Of a stretch of DNA of 16,332 bases, positions 1 to 7,738 are shown one piece after another. Source of the DNA: an uncultured Pseudomonadales bacterium (GTDB taxonomy: Bacteria > Pseudomonadota > Gammaproteobacteria > Pseudomonadales > Pseudohongiellaceae). The notes under the pieces are model-generated. The model did not search any database, was not told where the DNA came from, and worked only from the letters and a program-made list of their open reading frames with translations. Every line of letters starts with the position of its first letter. Position 1 is the first letter of the stretch. The stretch spans positions 1 to 16,332 of the forward strand of contig CALKDE010000362.1 of the NCBI GenBank assembly GCA_938082955.1, read 5' to 3'. The position numbers were made by a program, and so were the translations under genes.

Positions 1-1250
1 CGCCAGCCACTAAAGTTAACGTCTTCGTTAAATGGGATGCCATTAGGGTCCAGTTGCACCACTCCGGCGGCATTTCTGTCCGGCAGGGTATCCCCGTTCA
101 TATCGGCTGCAAACAATGGATTACCATTGGCATCCATTGCGCGGAATGGGTTTCCTGGCAGTTCACCACGAAGCATAGGCAATTCGTCTACGCGTCCACC
201 GGGGTTAGCAGCAGATTCCTGACCTTGATAGGTCAGGCTGTTCCAGTTGAGCTGCGCATTGAAGGTCAGGTCGTCGTTGACTTCATAATTGGCATTGGCA
301 TAGAACACGGCCTGCTGATTCTTAGGTTGCAATTCCCACCATTGACCAAAGTCCATGTAACAGGTGTTATTCGAGCCCAAACTACCGTTAGGGTTGGCTC
401 GAACTCCAGCACCAGAAGCTGTTTGGTCTACTTGATCTGCCATGACGCCGCAACCTAGGTCGCCCTGACGGCTGTTGGCTCCGGTGAGCATGCCACTCGC
501 ATCACGCTGTGGCACAGAGTACTGTCCAGGGTTACCCGAAGAAGAGTAGTTGAAACCAGCGTTGTACGAGTCCGCTCGATCGCTCCACAGCAGGTTAGAA
601 TTATCCCGCCATTGACCGGAAGTTACTATGTCAATTGGTCCGACCTGAGTACCCCATAAGAAACTGTACATCTGTTCCTGATAAGTGTCGCTTGCGTCAG
701 TTTGCATGTTAAAAACTTCAACCTTGAATCCGTCATAGGACTTGATAGGCACGAAGTTAACAACACCAGCCACCGCTTGTGAGCCGTAAAGTGCAGCAGC
801 GCCGTCCACAACAATGTCGAGACGTTGAATGGCTATCTGAGGGAGCATCGCATTTACGTTGCCATCGATAACGCGCTTACCATCTACTAAATTAAGTGTA
901 GCACTGGCACCGAGACCACGGATATTTATCGCGGTTTCAGAACCACCGGAACCCGGTGTGATATTGGACGAAATCGACGAGCCCTGGTTAAAACTCAGGT
1001 TGTGGATAACATCCCCCATGTTGGGCGTACCTTGGGCAGCGATGTCTTCGATTGATAACTGCGTCAATGGGGATGCGGATCGAAAGCCCTCGGTGCGGCG
1101 AATGAACGAGCCGGTTACTATAACTTCTTCCACTTCTGCATCATCTTGTGCCAACGCTGTCCCGGCTATGGGTAGCAACGACATTGAGATTGCTGCGCAC
1201 AATAATTTTCTTTTAAACCCAGGATGCCCGAGTTGTCGGTATTTGTTCAT
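1..1250 (-). CDS. TonB-dependent outer-membrane receptor, N-terminal part (cut by window edge)
   Basis: Outer-membrane beta-barrel receptor that would import a scarce nutrient using energy from TonB-ExbBD; the ligand cannot be told. The reading frame is open for 416 codons from an ATG at 1248-1250 and leaves the window without a stop. A ribosome binding site GGAGAG lies four bases upstream. Residues 1-35 form a signal peptide ending in TALAQ. A TonB box EEVIVTG sits at about 41-47 and is followed by a plug domain: SIEDIAAQGTPNMGDVI near 66-82, INIRGLGASATLNLVDGKRV near 109-127, and the DIVVDGAAALYGSQAVAGVV stretch near 145-164. Barrel strands begin after about residue 170. Known members have 800-1000 residues, so roughly half is missing. 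It is separated from the PQQ locus by other genes, so a functional link is not shown. Confidence 0.93.
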   Translation of the reverse strand, partial: MNKYRQLGHPGFKRKLLCAAISMSLLPIAGTALAQDDAEVEEVIVTGSFIRRTEGFRSASPLTQLSIEDIAAQGTPNMGDVIHNLSFNQGSSISSNITPGSGGSETAINIRGLGASATLNLVDGKRVIDGNVNAMLPQIAIQRLDIVVDGAAALYGSQAVAGVVNFVPIKSYDGFKVEVFNMQTDASDTYQEQMYSFLWGTQVGPIDIVTSGQWRDNSNLLWSDRADSYNAGFNYSSSGNPGQYSVPQRDASGMLTGANSRQGDLGCGVMADQVDQTASGAGVRANPNGSLGSNNTCYMDFGQWWELQPKNQQAVFYANANYEVNDDLTFNAQLNWNSLTYQGQESAANPGGRVDELPMLRGELPGNPFRAMDANGNPLFAADMNGDTLPDRNAAGVVQLDPNGIPFNEDVNFSGW

Positions 1251-1517
1251 TATTCTCTCCTTAAACACTAAATCGTAATATTCTTTGAATTTTACAGCTT
1301 CTAATTAAGGAAGCAGTAATTGCATAACAAGTCACGGAGGGAGGACGTATACACTTGTGTTGTAAACGCCTACTACCTAGCATCAAAACATTGTGGGAAT
1401 GCCACTTGACTACTGACTAATTACAAATGCATCGTAAGACTGACAGCTGTAGCCGTCAAGAGTTATTGTAACAATCTGGTACTTACAATTTAAAGCACCC
1501 ACCCCTGATGTGAAGAG

Positions 1518-1616
1518 TGTAAATCGCGCCCCCAAGCAAGAAAATGTAACTATCATTCCCAAATAGTAGTGTAATTTCCATCTCCAAATAAAAAGTGCAA
1601 CTATTATTCCCAAATA
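1518..1616. repeat. Three degenerate tandem copies, period 25-26 bp; possible insertion-sequence end
   Basis: Copies at about 1543-1565, 1568-1590 and 1593-1616 share the pattern GTaACTATyATTCCCAAATA, each ending in CCAAATA; the middle copy is the most diverged. They lie just inside TGTAAATCGC at 1518-1527. Several related internal repeats next to a TG-starting terminus is the layout of IS21-type ends, where the transposase binds multiple sites. That identification is inference from layout only. No transposase gene and no opposite end were found, so it would be a relic. Confidence 0.4.
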
Positions 1617-1647
1617 TTAAAAAATTAGCCTCGGTTCTAATATGCGG

Positions 1648-1702
1648 CAGCTCACCAGCTCACCAGCTCACCAGCTCACCAGCTCGCCAGCTCACCAGCT
1701 TA
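1648..1702. repeat. 8-bp tandem repeat array (CAGCTCAC)
   Basis: Six full copies of CAGCTCAC run from 1648 to 1695, followed by a partial copy. The fifth copy differs by one base (CAGCTCGC). The unit is not a multiple of three and no convincing gene crosses it, so it is a non-coding short tandem repeat, likely prone to copy-number change by slippage. Confidence 0.9.
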
Positions 1703-2038
1703 CGAAAGTGCCGTGTCTTGGGTGCCTATATTTTTCTTTGTATCCTACATGTGGGCTTTTACTGTCTTTCCTTTCGAGTCGCTAACGTCTGCCACGTACA
1801 GGTTTTCTCTGGCAAGTCTAAAATCTCTAATTGTAGCCAAAGTAGTAATAACCGAATCATGCATACACTTCTATCGCGCAGAGCAGAAATCACAAAGCAA
1901 GATCAAGAAAGATACTCTTACAGCCTTCAGTTCAATATGTACTGCTATAGAGATCATGGGAGCCTAGCAATAAGCTGCTTTACCTGAGCAGCCAATGTTT
2001 GCTGGCAAGTAAAGTGAGAAAGATAAAACGCATTGAAT

Positions 2039-2806
2039 CTAAAATAATTCACTGACAATAGGTTCTATAGATTCTGCCCAGATTCTATAACCCTGTTCAT
2101 TTGGGTGCCGAGCGTCGGGCATTATATCTGGGCTCAAGATTCCGTCATTGCTTAAGAAGTTGGCTGCTATATCCATATAGTAAACATTGTCTTTGTCGGC
2201 AATTCTAGCCGCCGCTGTCTGGCTTGCATTTGCGAGGATTGTTCGAAGGTCGTTAGGGTATTCTCCGCGCGGGAATATACTTAGTAGCAATATCTTCGAA
2301 TCAGGTAACTTCAGTTGCAATTTATCTATAATGGCGACAATTCCATCCGCTATTTCTGCTGCGGTATTGTCTTTAGCATTATTGGTACCTGCCAATAAAA
2401 CGATTAACTTTGGCGATATTCCATCGATATTGCCATGGTCGAGGCGCCATAAAATGTGTTCGATTTTGTCTCCGCCTATGCCAATATTAACGGCATTTCG
2501 TTGGCTATAATATTCATCCCATACTGCCTGGCCCGCCGTACCATGTGGTTCTGAATTCGTAGGATAGATTGTGCCTTCCCAGAAATGAGTAATGGAGTCA
2601 CCGACGAACAGCAGGTCGATATTGCCCTGTTCAATGCGGCGATTAATTTCATCGAATCGATTTAACCAAAACTCGCTTTGCCGAGGTTTGGGTGTGATGG
2701 TTGAAGTAGTTTGTGGAAGTGCTGCGGTGGTTACTAATAAAATGGCGGCTGTGATCACCGCAATTGCGATAACAAGAGTTCGAGTTGTACTACGAATTAG
2801 TACCAT
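2039..2806 (-). CDS. SGNH/GDSL-family hydrolase, membrane-anchored or secreted
   Basis: Likely an esterase, lipase or carbohydrate deacetylase acting outside the cytoplasm. The 255-residue protein starts with a hydrophobic segment (about 9-29), a signal peptide or anchor. All SGNH blocks are visible: block I FVGDSIT with Ser71 as nucleophile, block II NIGIGGD with the oxyanion glycine near 111, block III LLAGTNN with Asn142, and block V DARHPNEQGY with Asp231 and His234. This resembles the subgroup that includes platelet-activating-factor acetylhydrolase-like proteins. The start is the ATG at 2804-2806; only a weak CTGGGG precedes it. The gene stands alone, with more than 300 bases on the upstream side and about 790 on the downstream side. 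Its natural substrate cannot be predicted from sequence. Confidence 0.9.
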   Translation of the reverse strand: MVLIRSTTRTLVIAIAVITAAILLVTTAALPQTTSTITPKPRQSEFWLNRFDEINRRIEQGNIDLLFVGDSITHFWEGTIYPTNSEPHGTAGQAVWDEYYSQRNAVNIGIGGDKIEHILWRLDHGNIDGISPKLIVLLAGTNNAKDNTAAEIADGIVAIIDKLQLKLPDSKILLLSIFPRGEYPNDLRTILANASQTAAARIADKDNVYYMDIAANFLSNDGILSPDIMPDARHPNEQGYRIWAESIEPIVSELF

Positions 2807-3169
2807 TTGCCCCAGTCTTTCGTACTCTAACAGTTACAGAGCAGCAGTTTGTGTAGCAGAATCTAAGGCCTTAACCAATTGCTTTTTGGCTCTGCTTGAG
2901 GATTGCCCTACCGTTTTACAAACTCGTAGCAATCAAAGTTTTTTACAGTTCCACTATAGCAGGAGCCAAAGGAAATACTATTTCAAAGAGTTCTGGTTTT
3001 TCACTGGCCCTAAACTAAGCTAACCTGGACCGTATTTATTCTGTTCACTATGTAAAATAGGTTATTAGGAACACTAACAACTAAAACTTAACCTCGGCAT
3101 AGAATTCTTAGAAAAATTCTTAGTGCTGCCCTTGTTTTTCAGGATTGAAACAGTGCTGTTCGGTCTCAG
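2807..3169. other. Intergenic region without a recognisable gene
   Basis: About 360 AT-rich bases between the hydrolase start and the beta-helix gene stop, both on the minus strand. It should contain the hydrolase promoter. A minus-strand TTGGTT, 17 bases, TACACA arrangement around 2850-2880 is a weak candidate. Near 3100-3125 there is a short direct repeat AATTCTTAG (two copies, 12-base period). No convincing terminator was seen after the beta-helix gene. Confidence 0.5.
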
Positions 3170-5248
3170 TTATGGTCGTGGACCGTAGATGGGCAAGGGC
3201 GCCCCAAACTCAAGCGCGCCAAGGTCTGGCGCCTGCCCGTTGAAGTCATCGGTCACCCCAGGCAGAAGCGTTCCGCGGTCTATTGCGGCCGAGCCGCCGC
3301 GTAATCGGAAGTCGAGATCAGCAGCGTCGTAGAGAGCCTGTACTGAGGTGCTATCTCGCGCGTCGAGGGCAGGCACGTTGACAAAAATATCGTAGTCGAC
3401 CAACACGCTGTTTAGGTCCTGGCGCGTTGCGGCTGAATAGTCAGCGAGTGTTGCGAATTCGCGAGTCGCTAGCACCGCATCATGGCCGGGGCTTGTAAAA
3501 TCCGCCATTGTTCCGGCGATCGGTGCGCTCCAGCGAAACGAAATTTCGGCGCTAGGATTCGGCCGGAAGCCGTTGTAGTCAGATGAGGAATAGCTCGTGA
3601 AGGTGTTAACACTGAAAATTTCAGCGGCGGAGTGTTCCCCTAAAAATAGGTTGTTGCGCCAGTGGACGTTTGATGCACCGGCGATGTTAGTCTCGGACAA
3701 AATCGTGTTGTTGTAAAAAATTGTACCGGCAGCACCCGCCGTCAGGCGCGTCGACCCTGCTGGCAGGTGGTAGGCTATGTTGCGAATCCAGTAAACAGGC
3801 CCACCCAGAGCAGGCTGATTGCAAAATGCGTGCGACGGGTGATTGATGAACATGTTTCGGAGCACGCGGATGTTGTGCATACTGCCATCGGCTTCGATTG
3901 GGTTGTCGTGGCTATTAGTGATGTAGTTGCCGTAGAAATCAATCGCCACGGGACGGCGATCCCAGTATTCACGTGGTGGATACTTCGGTCCATCCGGAAT
4001 GCCGGGGCCCGACGCGACTGATCCATCCGGATTGCCGTAGGTCTCGACGTTGATTCCGTCGTGGAAGTCGGCAATGTAGTTATGCGCGACGACATGACCG
4101 GGGCCGTAAAGTTTGATGGCGACATAGGAGGCCATGACTGGAGGAAATACCTGCCCTTCCACTCCGTCGAACTGCTCCCATATCTGACCTGCCCAGCCGA
4201 TCAAATGATCGGGATCATTGCGCCCAATGAAGACGCTGTCGGCAATATAAAAATTGTTCGACCCCGAATAGTTCGTGAAGACGCCGGCGCCTACGTTCTC
4301 GAAACGACTGCGCTTGACGGTGAGGCCCTTGGATCCCGCAAGAAACTGCGTCCCTGCCAGCACAGCTATCTCGGTGTTACGGAACGTGATGCCTTCGAAA
4401 TAGGTGTAATCGGCTGCGCGAACATCAAACAGTGCGTAGTTGCCGTTGCCGTCGAACACAACGTCGCCGTCGCCGGCCGCGACAATCGCAATCGGTCGAT
4501 CCGCTGTGCCGTCAGCCGTCAGGTAATAGGTACCGTCGAGCGGCGTCGAGCGGTTGACGCTGGCATTGTTGGTGTATTCGTAGCGGTTGTATTGATAGAT
4601 GCCGGCGTGGACGACGATCGTGTCGCCAGGACGCACTCGGGGGCGGCCAGATGTTGCCCAGTCGGTTCCAGCGCACCATTCGTTATAGGCGCACATCAGG
4701 CCCTCGAAGGAGGGCTCGAGCTTCTTCCCGGAGTAACCGTGCGTATAGACGTGAAACACACGGCCACCCGCGTAGGGCTCGGGCTCCGCGCGCGTGCGCA
4801 CCAGCGCCAGACGCGTTGGGTCACCGGCCACACCGTCGGGGTCGGAGATCTCGAAGCGCGCTTCATAGTCGGTGTCGGGTTTGAGATCGAGCACACTGCC
4901 CGCAAACATATTCGGCACGATGACATCGACACGTGACTCGCTGTAGATGCGCTCACCGTTTAGCCGCAGCAGCGGCAAGCCATCCAACCACTGGCTACTG
5001 CCCTGCTCGCGGTACCACACCGCAACGCTGGCATTGTGATTTTCGTCCCCTTGGATCAGCCATTCGAAGCCGAGGTTGATCAGTGTCGGCGGCTCGGTGA
5101 AGAGCTCTCCGGGGATCACTGCATTCGTGCTGTCGGTCGCGAAAGGCGAGGGATCACTCGCAATCTGTGCATGCGCTGTGAAGGGGAGGACCACGCTCAG
5201 TGCAGCGAAGATGCACGCGCCGAAGATTGGAGACACAGTTATAGACAT
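3170..5248 (-). CDS. Secreted right-handed parallel beta-helix protein with Fn3-like N-terminal domain
   Basis: Large exported protein, 692 residues from the ATG at 5246-5248; a GTG three codons earlier (5257) is an alternative, and neither has a strong ribosome binding site. Cleavage of the signal peptide probably falls after FTAHA. Residues about 56-156 look like a fibronectin-III or Ig-like strand domain (DLKPDTDYEARFEISD). From about 205 to 545 there are repeated short strands with Asn and Gly turns, such as FEGITFRNTEIAVL, VVAHNYIADFHDGINVE, HNIRVLRNMFINH and VHWRNNLFLGE, the pattern of pectate-lyase-like beta-helices. The tail DLDFRLRGGSAAIDRG...PDLGALEF is a common end of such proteins. 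Polysaccharide binding or lyase activity is likely, but no catalytic residues can be assigned. Part of it is unusually GC-rich (bases 4741-4860: 85 of 120). Confidence 0.8.
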   Translation of the reverse strand: MSITVSPIFGACIFAALSVVLPFTAHAQIASDPSPFATDSTNAVIPGELFTEPPTLINLGFEWLIQGDENHNASVAVWYREQGSSQWLDGLPLLRLNGERIYSESRVDVIVPNMFAGSVLDLKPDTDYEARFEISDPDGVAGDPTRLALVRTRAEPEPYAGGRVFHVYTHGYSGKKLEPSFEGLMCAYNEWCAGTDWATSGRPRVRPGDTIVVHAGIYQYNRYEYTNNASVNRSTPLDGTYYLTADGTADRPIAIVAAGDGDVVFDGNGNYALFDVRAADYTYFEGITFRNTEIAVLAGTQFLAGSKGLTVKRSRFENVGAGVFTNYSGSNNFYIADSVFIGRNDPDHLIGWAGQIWEQFDGVEGQVFPPVMASYVAIKLYGPGHVVAHNYIADFHDGINVETYGNPDGSVASGPGIPDGPKYPPREYWDRRPVAIDFYGNYITNSHDNPIEADGSMHNIRVLRNMFINHPSHAFCNQPALGGPVYWIRNIAYHLPAGSTRLTAGAAGTIFYNNTILSETNIAGASNVHWRNNLFLGEHSAAEIFSVNTFTSYSSSDYNGFRPNPSAEISFRWSAPIAGTMADFTSPGHDAVLATREFATLADYSAATRQDLNSVLVDYDIFVNVPALDARDSTSVQALYDAADLDFRLRGGSAAIDRGTLLPGVTDDFNGQAPDLGALEFGAPLPIYGPRP

Positions 5249-5351
5249 CTTGGTCACTTATGCAGGTAGAGGAAACATAAACAGTATCGCCGATCATTGC
5301 TTTTGTCCACTTAAGGAACATGCTGGACGAGTCAAGCTCAGAATTAAAGAT

Positions 5352-5366
5352 TGGGGTCAGAGTAAA
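5352..5366 (+). repeat. REP-like direct repeat copy 1 (TGGGGTCAGAGTAAA)
   Basis: Fifteen bases identical to a second copy at 7481-7495. The 11-base core GGGGTCAGAGT also occurs inverted at 7692-7702. Motifs of this form are widespread intergenic repeats in gammaproteobacteria, often linked to REP/TnpA-type elements. The identity is seen directly; the family assignment is from general knowledge. Confidence 0.7.
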
Positions 5367-5383
5367 AATACAGTACTGTATTT
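5366..5383. promoter_or_regulatory. Perfect 18-bp palindrome (AAATACAGTACTGTATTT)
   Basis: Perfect dyad with half-site AAATACAGT, centred 67 bases before the chosen ATG of the first PQQ dehydrogenase. It could be an operator for a dimeric regulator controlling that gene, or part of the adjoining repeat element. It is not a LexA box, whose consensus begins CTG and ends CAG. Confidence 0.45.
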
Positions 5384-5440
5384 CCACTGGTATTGTTGGC
5401 CCTAATTATTCACGCTCAAAGACATGTGATGAGTTATAAA

Positions 5441-7471
5441 ATGAAAAAATTACAACCGATGCTTCTGTTGCTGCTGGTATCTTTTTGCCTTTCTTTTTCG
5501 CAAGCGGCGGAATTTTCCCAAGTCCGACCTGATGCAGACACCCTGCTGGAATTGCCAACCAATGACTGGCTTACCAATGGTGGAGATTTGTACAACCGGA
5601 ATTTCTCTCCCTTGACTCAAATTAACACTGACAATGTCAACCAGCTGGGCCCGGTGTGGCGCACGCACCTTGAAGGCTCCGGTGTAGGGGCTAAGTATTC
5701 CGGTGAGGCACAGCCCATAATCCATGAAGGTGTCATCTACATTATAACTGGTGCAGACGATGTCTTTGCTGTGAGCATTGAGACCGGTGAAATCTTGTGG
5801 AGTAACAAGGCAGACCTCAATGGCGAGATTTCAACCATATGCTGTGGCTGGACTAGCCGTGGAGTGGGATTTGGTGAGGACAAGATTTTCGTCGGTCAGC
5901 TGGACGGTGTGCTAAAGGCTTTGGACAAGGACAGCGGGGAAGAGGTCTGGTCTATCCAAGCAGAGGCCTGGGAAGAAGGTTATACAATCACCAGTGCGCC
6001 ACTGTACTTCAACGGAATGGTGATTAGCGGTTTTGCTGGAGCTGAATTTGCGGCCCGGGGGCGGGTCAAGGCATACAGTGCGGCCGACGGCAGCTTGCTA
6101 TGGACTTTCTATACGGTGCCAGGCCCAGGTGAATTTGGTCATGACAGCTGGCCCGCTGACAACGATGCCTGGCAAACCGGCGGCGGCACAGTTTGGCATA
6201 CGCCGGCGGTCGATCCCGAGCTTGGCATGATCTACTTTTCAACCGGCAACCCGGGGCCGGATTACAATGGTGCGTTGAGAACCGGAGACAACCTGTTTAC
6301 CGCGTCCATCGTGGCACTGGATGTCTACACTGGCGAGTATCGCTGGCACTTTCAACAAGTGCACCACGACATCTGGGATTTCGACGCACCTAACCCGGTG
6401 GTCCTGTTTGATCTGGATTATAACTCAGTGCTGCGCAAGGGGCTGGCCCAGGCCGGCAAGACCGGATGGGTATACATTCTCGACCGGATCAGCGGCGAGC
6501 CTTTAGTGGGAATCGATGAGCGACCGGTTCCTCAGGAACCGCGTCAGGCCACGGCTGCTACCCAGCCTTACCCCGCGGGTGATTCCTTCGTCAGCCAGAC
6601 TCTGGATATCCCGCCGGAAGGTTTTCGGTTGGTCAACAACGGCGCGATCTTCACCCCATTTTGGGAAGACCCGGTGCTGCTTCGCCGCAGCGAGGCAAAC
6701 TGGCCTCCCAGCACAGTGGACCCAGTTAAAGGAGTAATGTACGTCTGCGCCGGCGAAAGGCAAGCTGCCTATTCTACTCGAGAAGGTGTCGAGCAGGTCG
6801 AAAATGGCGAGCGTTACACGGGTGGCAGCATGAGTTTTGCGCCAATAGCTGTCACCGGGGTTGTTGCAGCGATGGATCTGCGAACCAACCAACGGCTGTG
6901 GTCAACACGCTGGCCTGGCCGTTGTTATAGTGGCCTGGTCAGCACAGCGGGCGACCTTTTGTTTGCCGGTAGAAATGATGGTCGCTTTACCGCACTGGAT
7001 GCCCGCGACGGCAGCAAGCTGTGGGAATATATGACCGACTCTGGGGTCAACGCCCCACCTATCGTTTTTGAACAAGACGGCAAGCAGTATGTAGCCGTGT
7101 TTTCCGCGGGCAATCTTTTGGCCGGTTCCAATCGGGGAGATAGCATGTGGTTGTTTACGCTGCTAGATGAAGGTCAAGAAACCTCTATCGTTTTGGAGCA
7201 AGTTACTCCCCCGCTAGCAAACTCTCAGGGGCGGGCATTATTCCAGGATGCCTGCGTATTTTGTCATGGCCGTCGCGGCGAGGGAGGCCATAATGGGATG
7301 CCGCTTGAGGGTTTGGCGGCATTTGGCACGGGCTACGTGGCAGGTATCATCAGCTCAGGGCAGAACAATATGCCATCTTTCTCAGATACGTTTTCTGCCA
7401 ACCAGATCAATGCGATCGCAGAGCACGTGAGAACTCTTAATACGGAGATTTCCAATCGTAATAATCGATAA
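5441..7471 (+). CDS. PQQ-dependent quinohaemoprotein dehydrogenase with C-terminal cytochrome c domain
   Basis: Periplasmic alcohol or aldehyde dehydrogenase that would pass electrons from PQQ to its own haem c. The chosen ATG gives 676 residues and a clean signal peptide (MKKLQPMLLLLLVSFCLSFS, then QAAE); an in-frame ATG at 5429 is the main alternative. The beta-propeller begins at about residue 43 (DWLTNGGDLYNRNFSPLTQI) with repeated W-motifs such as ALDVYTGEYRW and ALDARDGSKLW. Adjacent Cys134-Cys135 match the vicinal disulfide found over PQQ in alcohol dehydrogenases. The active-site region reads HHDIWDFD, with Asp313 the probable catalytic base and Asp315 two positions on. The haem module has C605-V-F-C608-H609 and Met644 (NNMPSF) as likely axial ligand. 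This matches soluble type II quinohaemoprotein dehydrogenases in layout. The substrate is unknown. It is a single gene that converges on the next PQQ gene. Confidence 0.9.
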   Translation: MKKLQPMLLLLLVSFCLSFSQAAEFSQVRPDADTLLELPTNDWLTNGGDLYNRNFSPLTQINTDNVNQLGPVWRTHLEGSGVGAKYSGEAQPIIHEGVIYIITGADDVFAVSIETGEILWSNKADLNGEISTICCGWTSRGVGFGEDKIFVGQLDGVLKALDKDSGEEVWSIQAEAWEEGYTITSAPLYFNGMVISGFAGAEFAARGRVKAYSAADGSLLWTFYTVPGPGEFGHDSWPADNDAWQTGGGTVWHTPAVDPELGMIYFSTGNPGPDYNGALRTGDNLFTASIVALDVYTGEYRWHFQQVHHDIWDFDAPNPVVLFDLDYNSVLRKGLAQAGKTGWVYILDRISGEPLVGIDERPVPQEPRQATAATQPYPAGDSFVSQTLDIPPEGFRLVNNGAIFTPFWEDPVLLRRSEANWPPSTVDPVKGVMYVCAGERQAAYSTREGVEQVENGERYTGGSMSFAPIAVTGVVAAMDLRTNQRLWSTRWPGRCYSGLVSTAGDLLFAGRNDGRFTALDARDGSKLWEYMTDSGVNAPPIVFEQDGKQYVAVFSAGNLLAGSNRGDSMWLFTLLDEGQETSIVLEQVTPPLANSQGRALFQDACVFCHGRRGEGGHNGMPLEGLAAFGTGYVAGIISSGQNNMPSFSDTFSANQINAIAEHVRTLNTEISNRNNR

Positions 7472-7738
7472 ATAAGAGAATGGGGTCAGAGTAAATATCT
7501 AGTGGTCTATGGCTTTGAGAGCTCGTGCAAGCTAGGAATAGTAATAAAATTTATCTTTAACAAATAGAATTTTGTGGTGGCGCTTCGATCCAAACGCTTA
7601 GTTATGGGTACCAAGGGGTTCAAGGCGGGGTAACAATCAAATTGGTATTGTTTAGTGAAGTCCTAGGCAGCTTAAATTGTTAAATCAAAGCACTCTGACC
7701 CCTTTGATTGCTGCCCCCATTGATTGTCCCTGCGATTC
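7472..7738. repeat. Convergent intergenic region with inverted GGGGTCAGAGT copies
   Basis: This spacer lies between two genes that end toward each other. A direct copy TGGGGTCAGAGTAAA at 7481-7495 and an inverted core ACTCTGACCCC at 7692-7702 face each other about 200 bases apart. They could bound a small non-autonomous element. No coding sequence and no clear rho-independent terminator were seen between them. Confidence 0.55.

Larger units (their letters stand above)
1251..2038. other. Gene-free spacer with repeat relics
   Basis: About 790 AT-rich bases between the receptor start and the end of the SGNH hydrolase. Open frames here are short and cross the tandem repeat, and none resembles a known protein. 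The part next to the receptor should hold its promoter; a TAAAAT box read on the minus strand around 1291-1300 could be a -10 element, but no convincing -35 was found. The remainder holds the degenerate 25-26 bp repeats and the 8-bp tandem array listed separately. Confidence 0.6.
5249..5440. promoter_or_regulatory. Divergent promoter region between beta-helix gene and first PQQ dehydrogenase
   Basis: About 190 bases between two outward-reading genes; both promoters must lie here or further upstream. It contains a GGGGTCAGAGT repeat (5352-5366) immediately followed by a perfect 18-bp palindrome (5366-5383). No convincing -35/-10 pair was identified. Confidence 0.4.

Noticed and set aside
54..1278. 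Plus-strand frames opposite the TonB receptor
   Set aside because: The minus-strand frame gives a clear receptor with signal peptide, TonB box and plug; the opposite frames have no recognisable content.
1648..1702. CRISPR array
   Set aside because: Units are 8 bp and directly adjacent, with no spacers and no cas genes.
1595..1987. Short plus-strand frames across the tandem repeat
   Set aside because: No ribosome binding site, no homology, and the first part is just the translated 8-bp repeat.
3095..3125. Terminator after the beta-helix gene
   Set aside because: Only an AT-only six-base stem (AGAATT/AATTCT) is present, too weak to call.
4061..4936. Long plus-strand open frame (291 codons) inside the beta-helix gene
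   Set aside because: It is antisense to a well-supported gene in a GC-rich stretch where stops are rare; the protein is low-complexity Val/Gly/Arg-rich without domains.
5366..5383. LexA (SOS) box
   Set aside because: The dyad reads ACAGTACTGT, not CTG followed by eight bases and CAG in the right orientation.
5393..5440. TTG start for the first PQQ dehydrogenase
   Set aside because: It adds 16 residues before the signal peptide and has no ribosome binding site; ATG 5441 or 5429 fits better.
5441..7471. Calling the first PQQ enzyme a lanthanide methanol dehydrogenase (XoxF) from WDFD
   Set aside because: The surrounding loop is HHDIWDFDAP and there is a fused cytochrome c; XoxF lacks this domain, and WDxD also occurs in calcium or magnesium enzymes.
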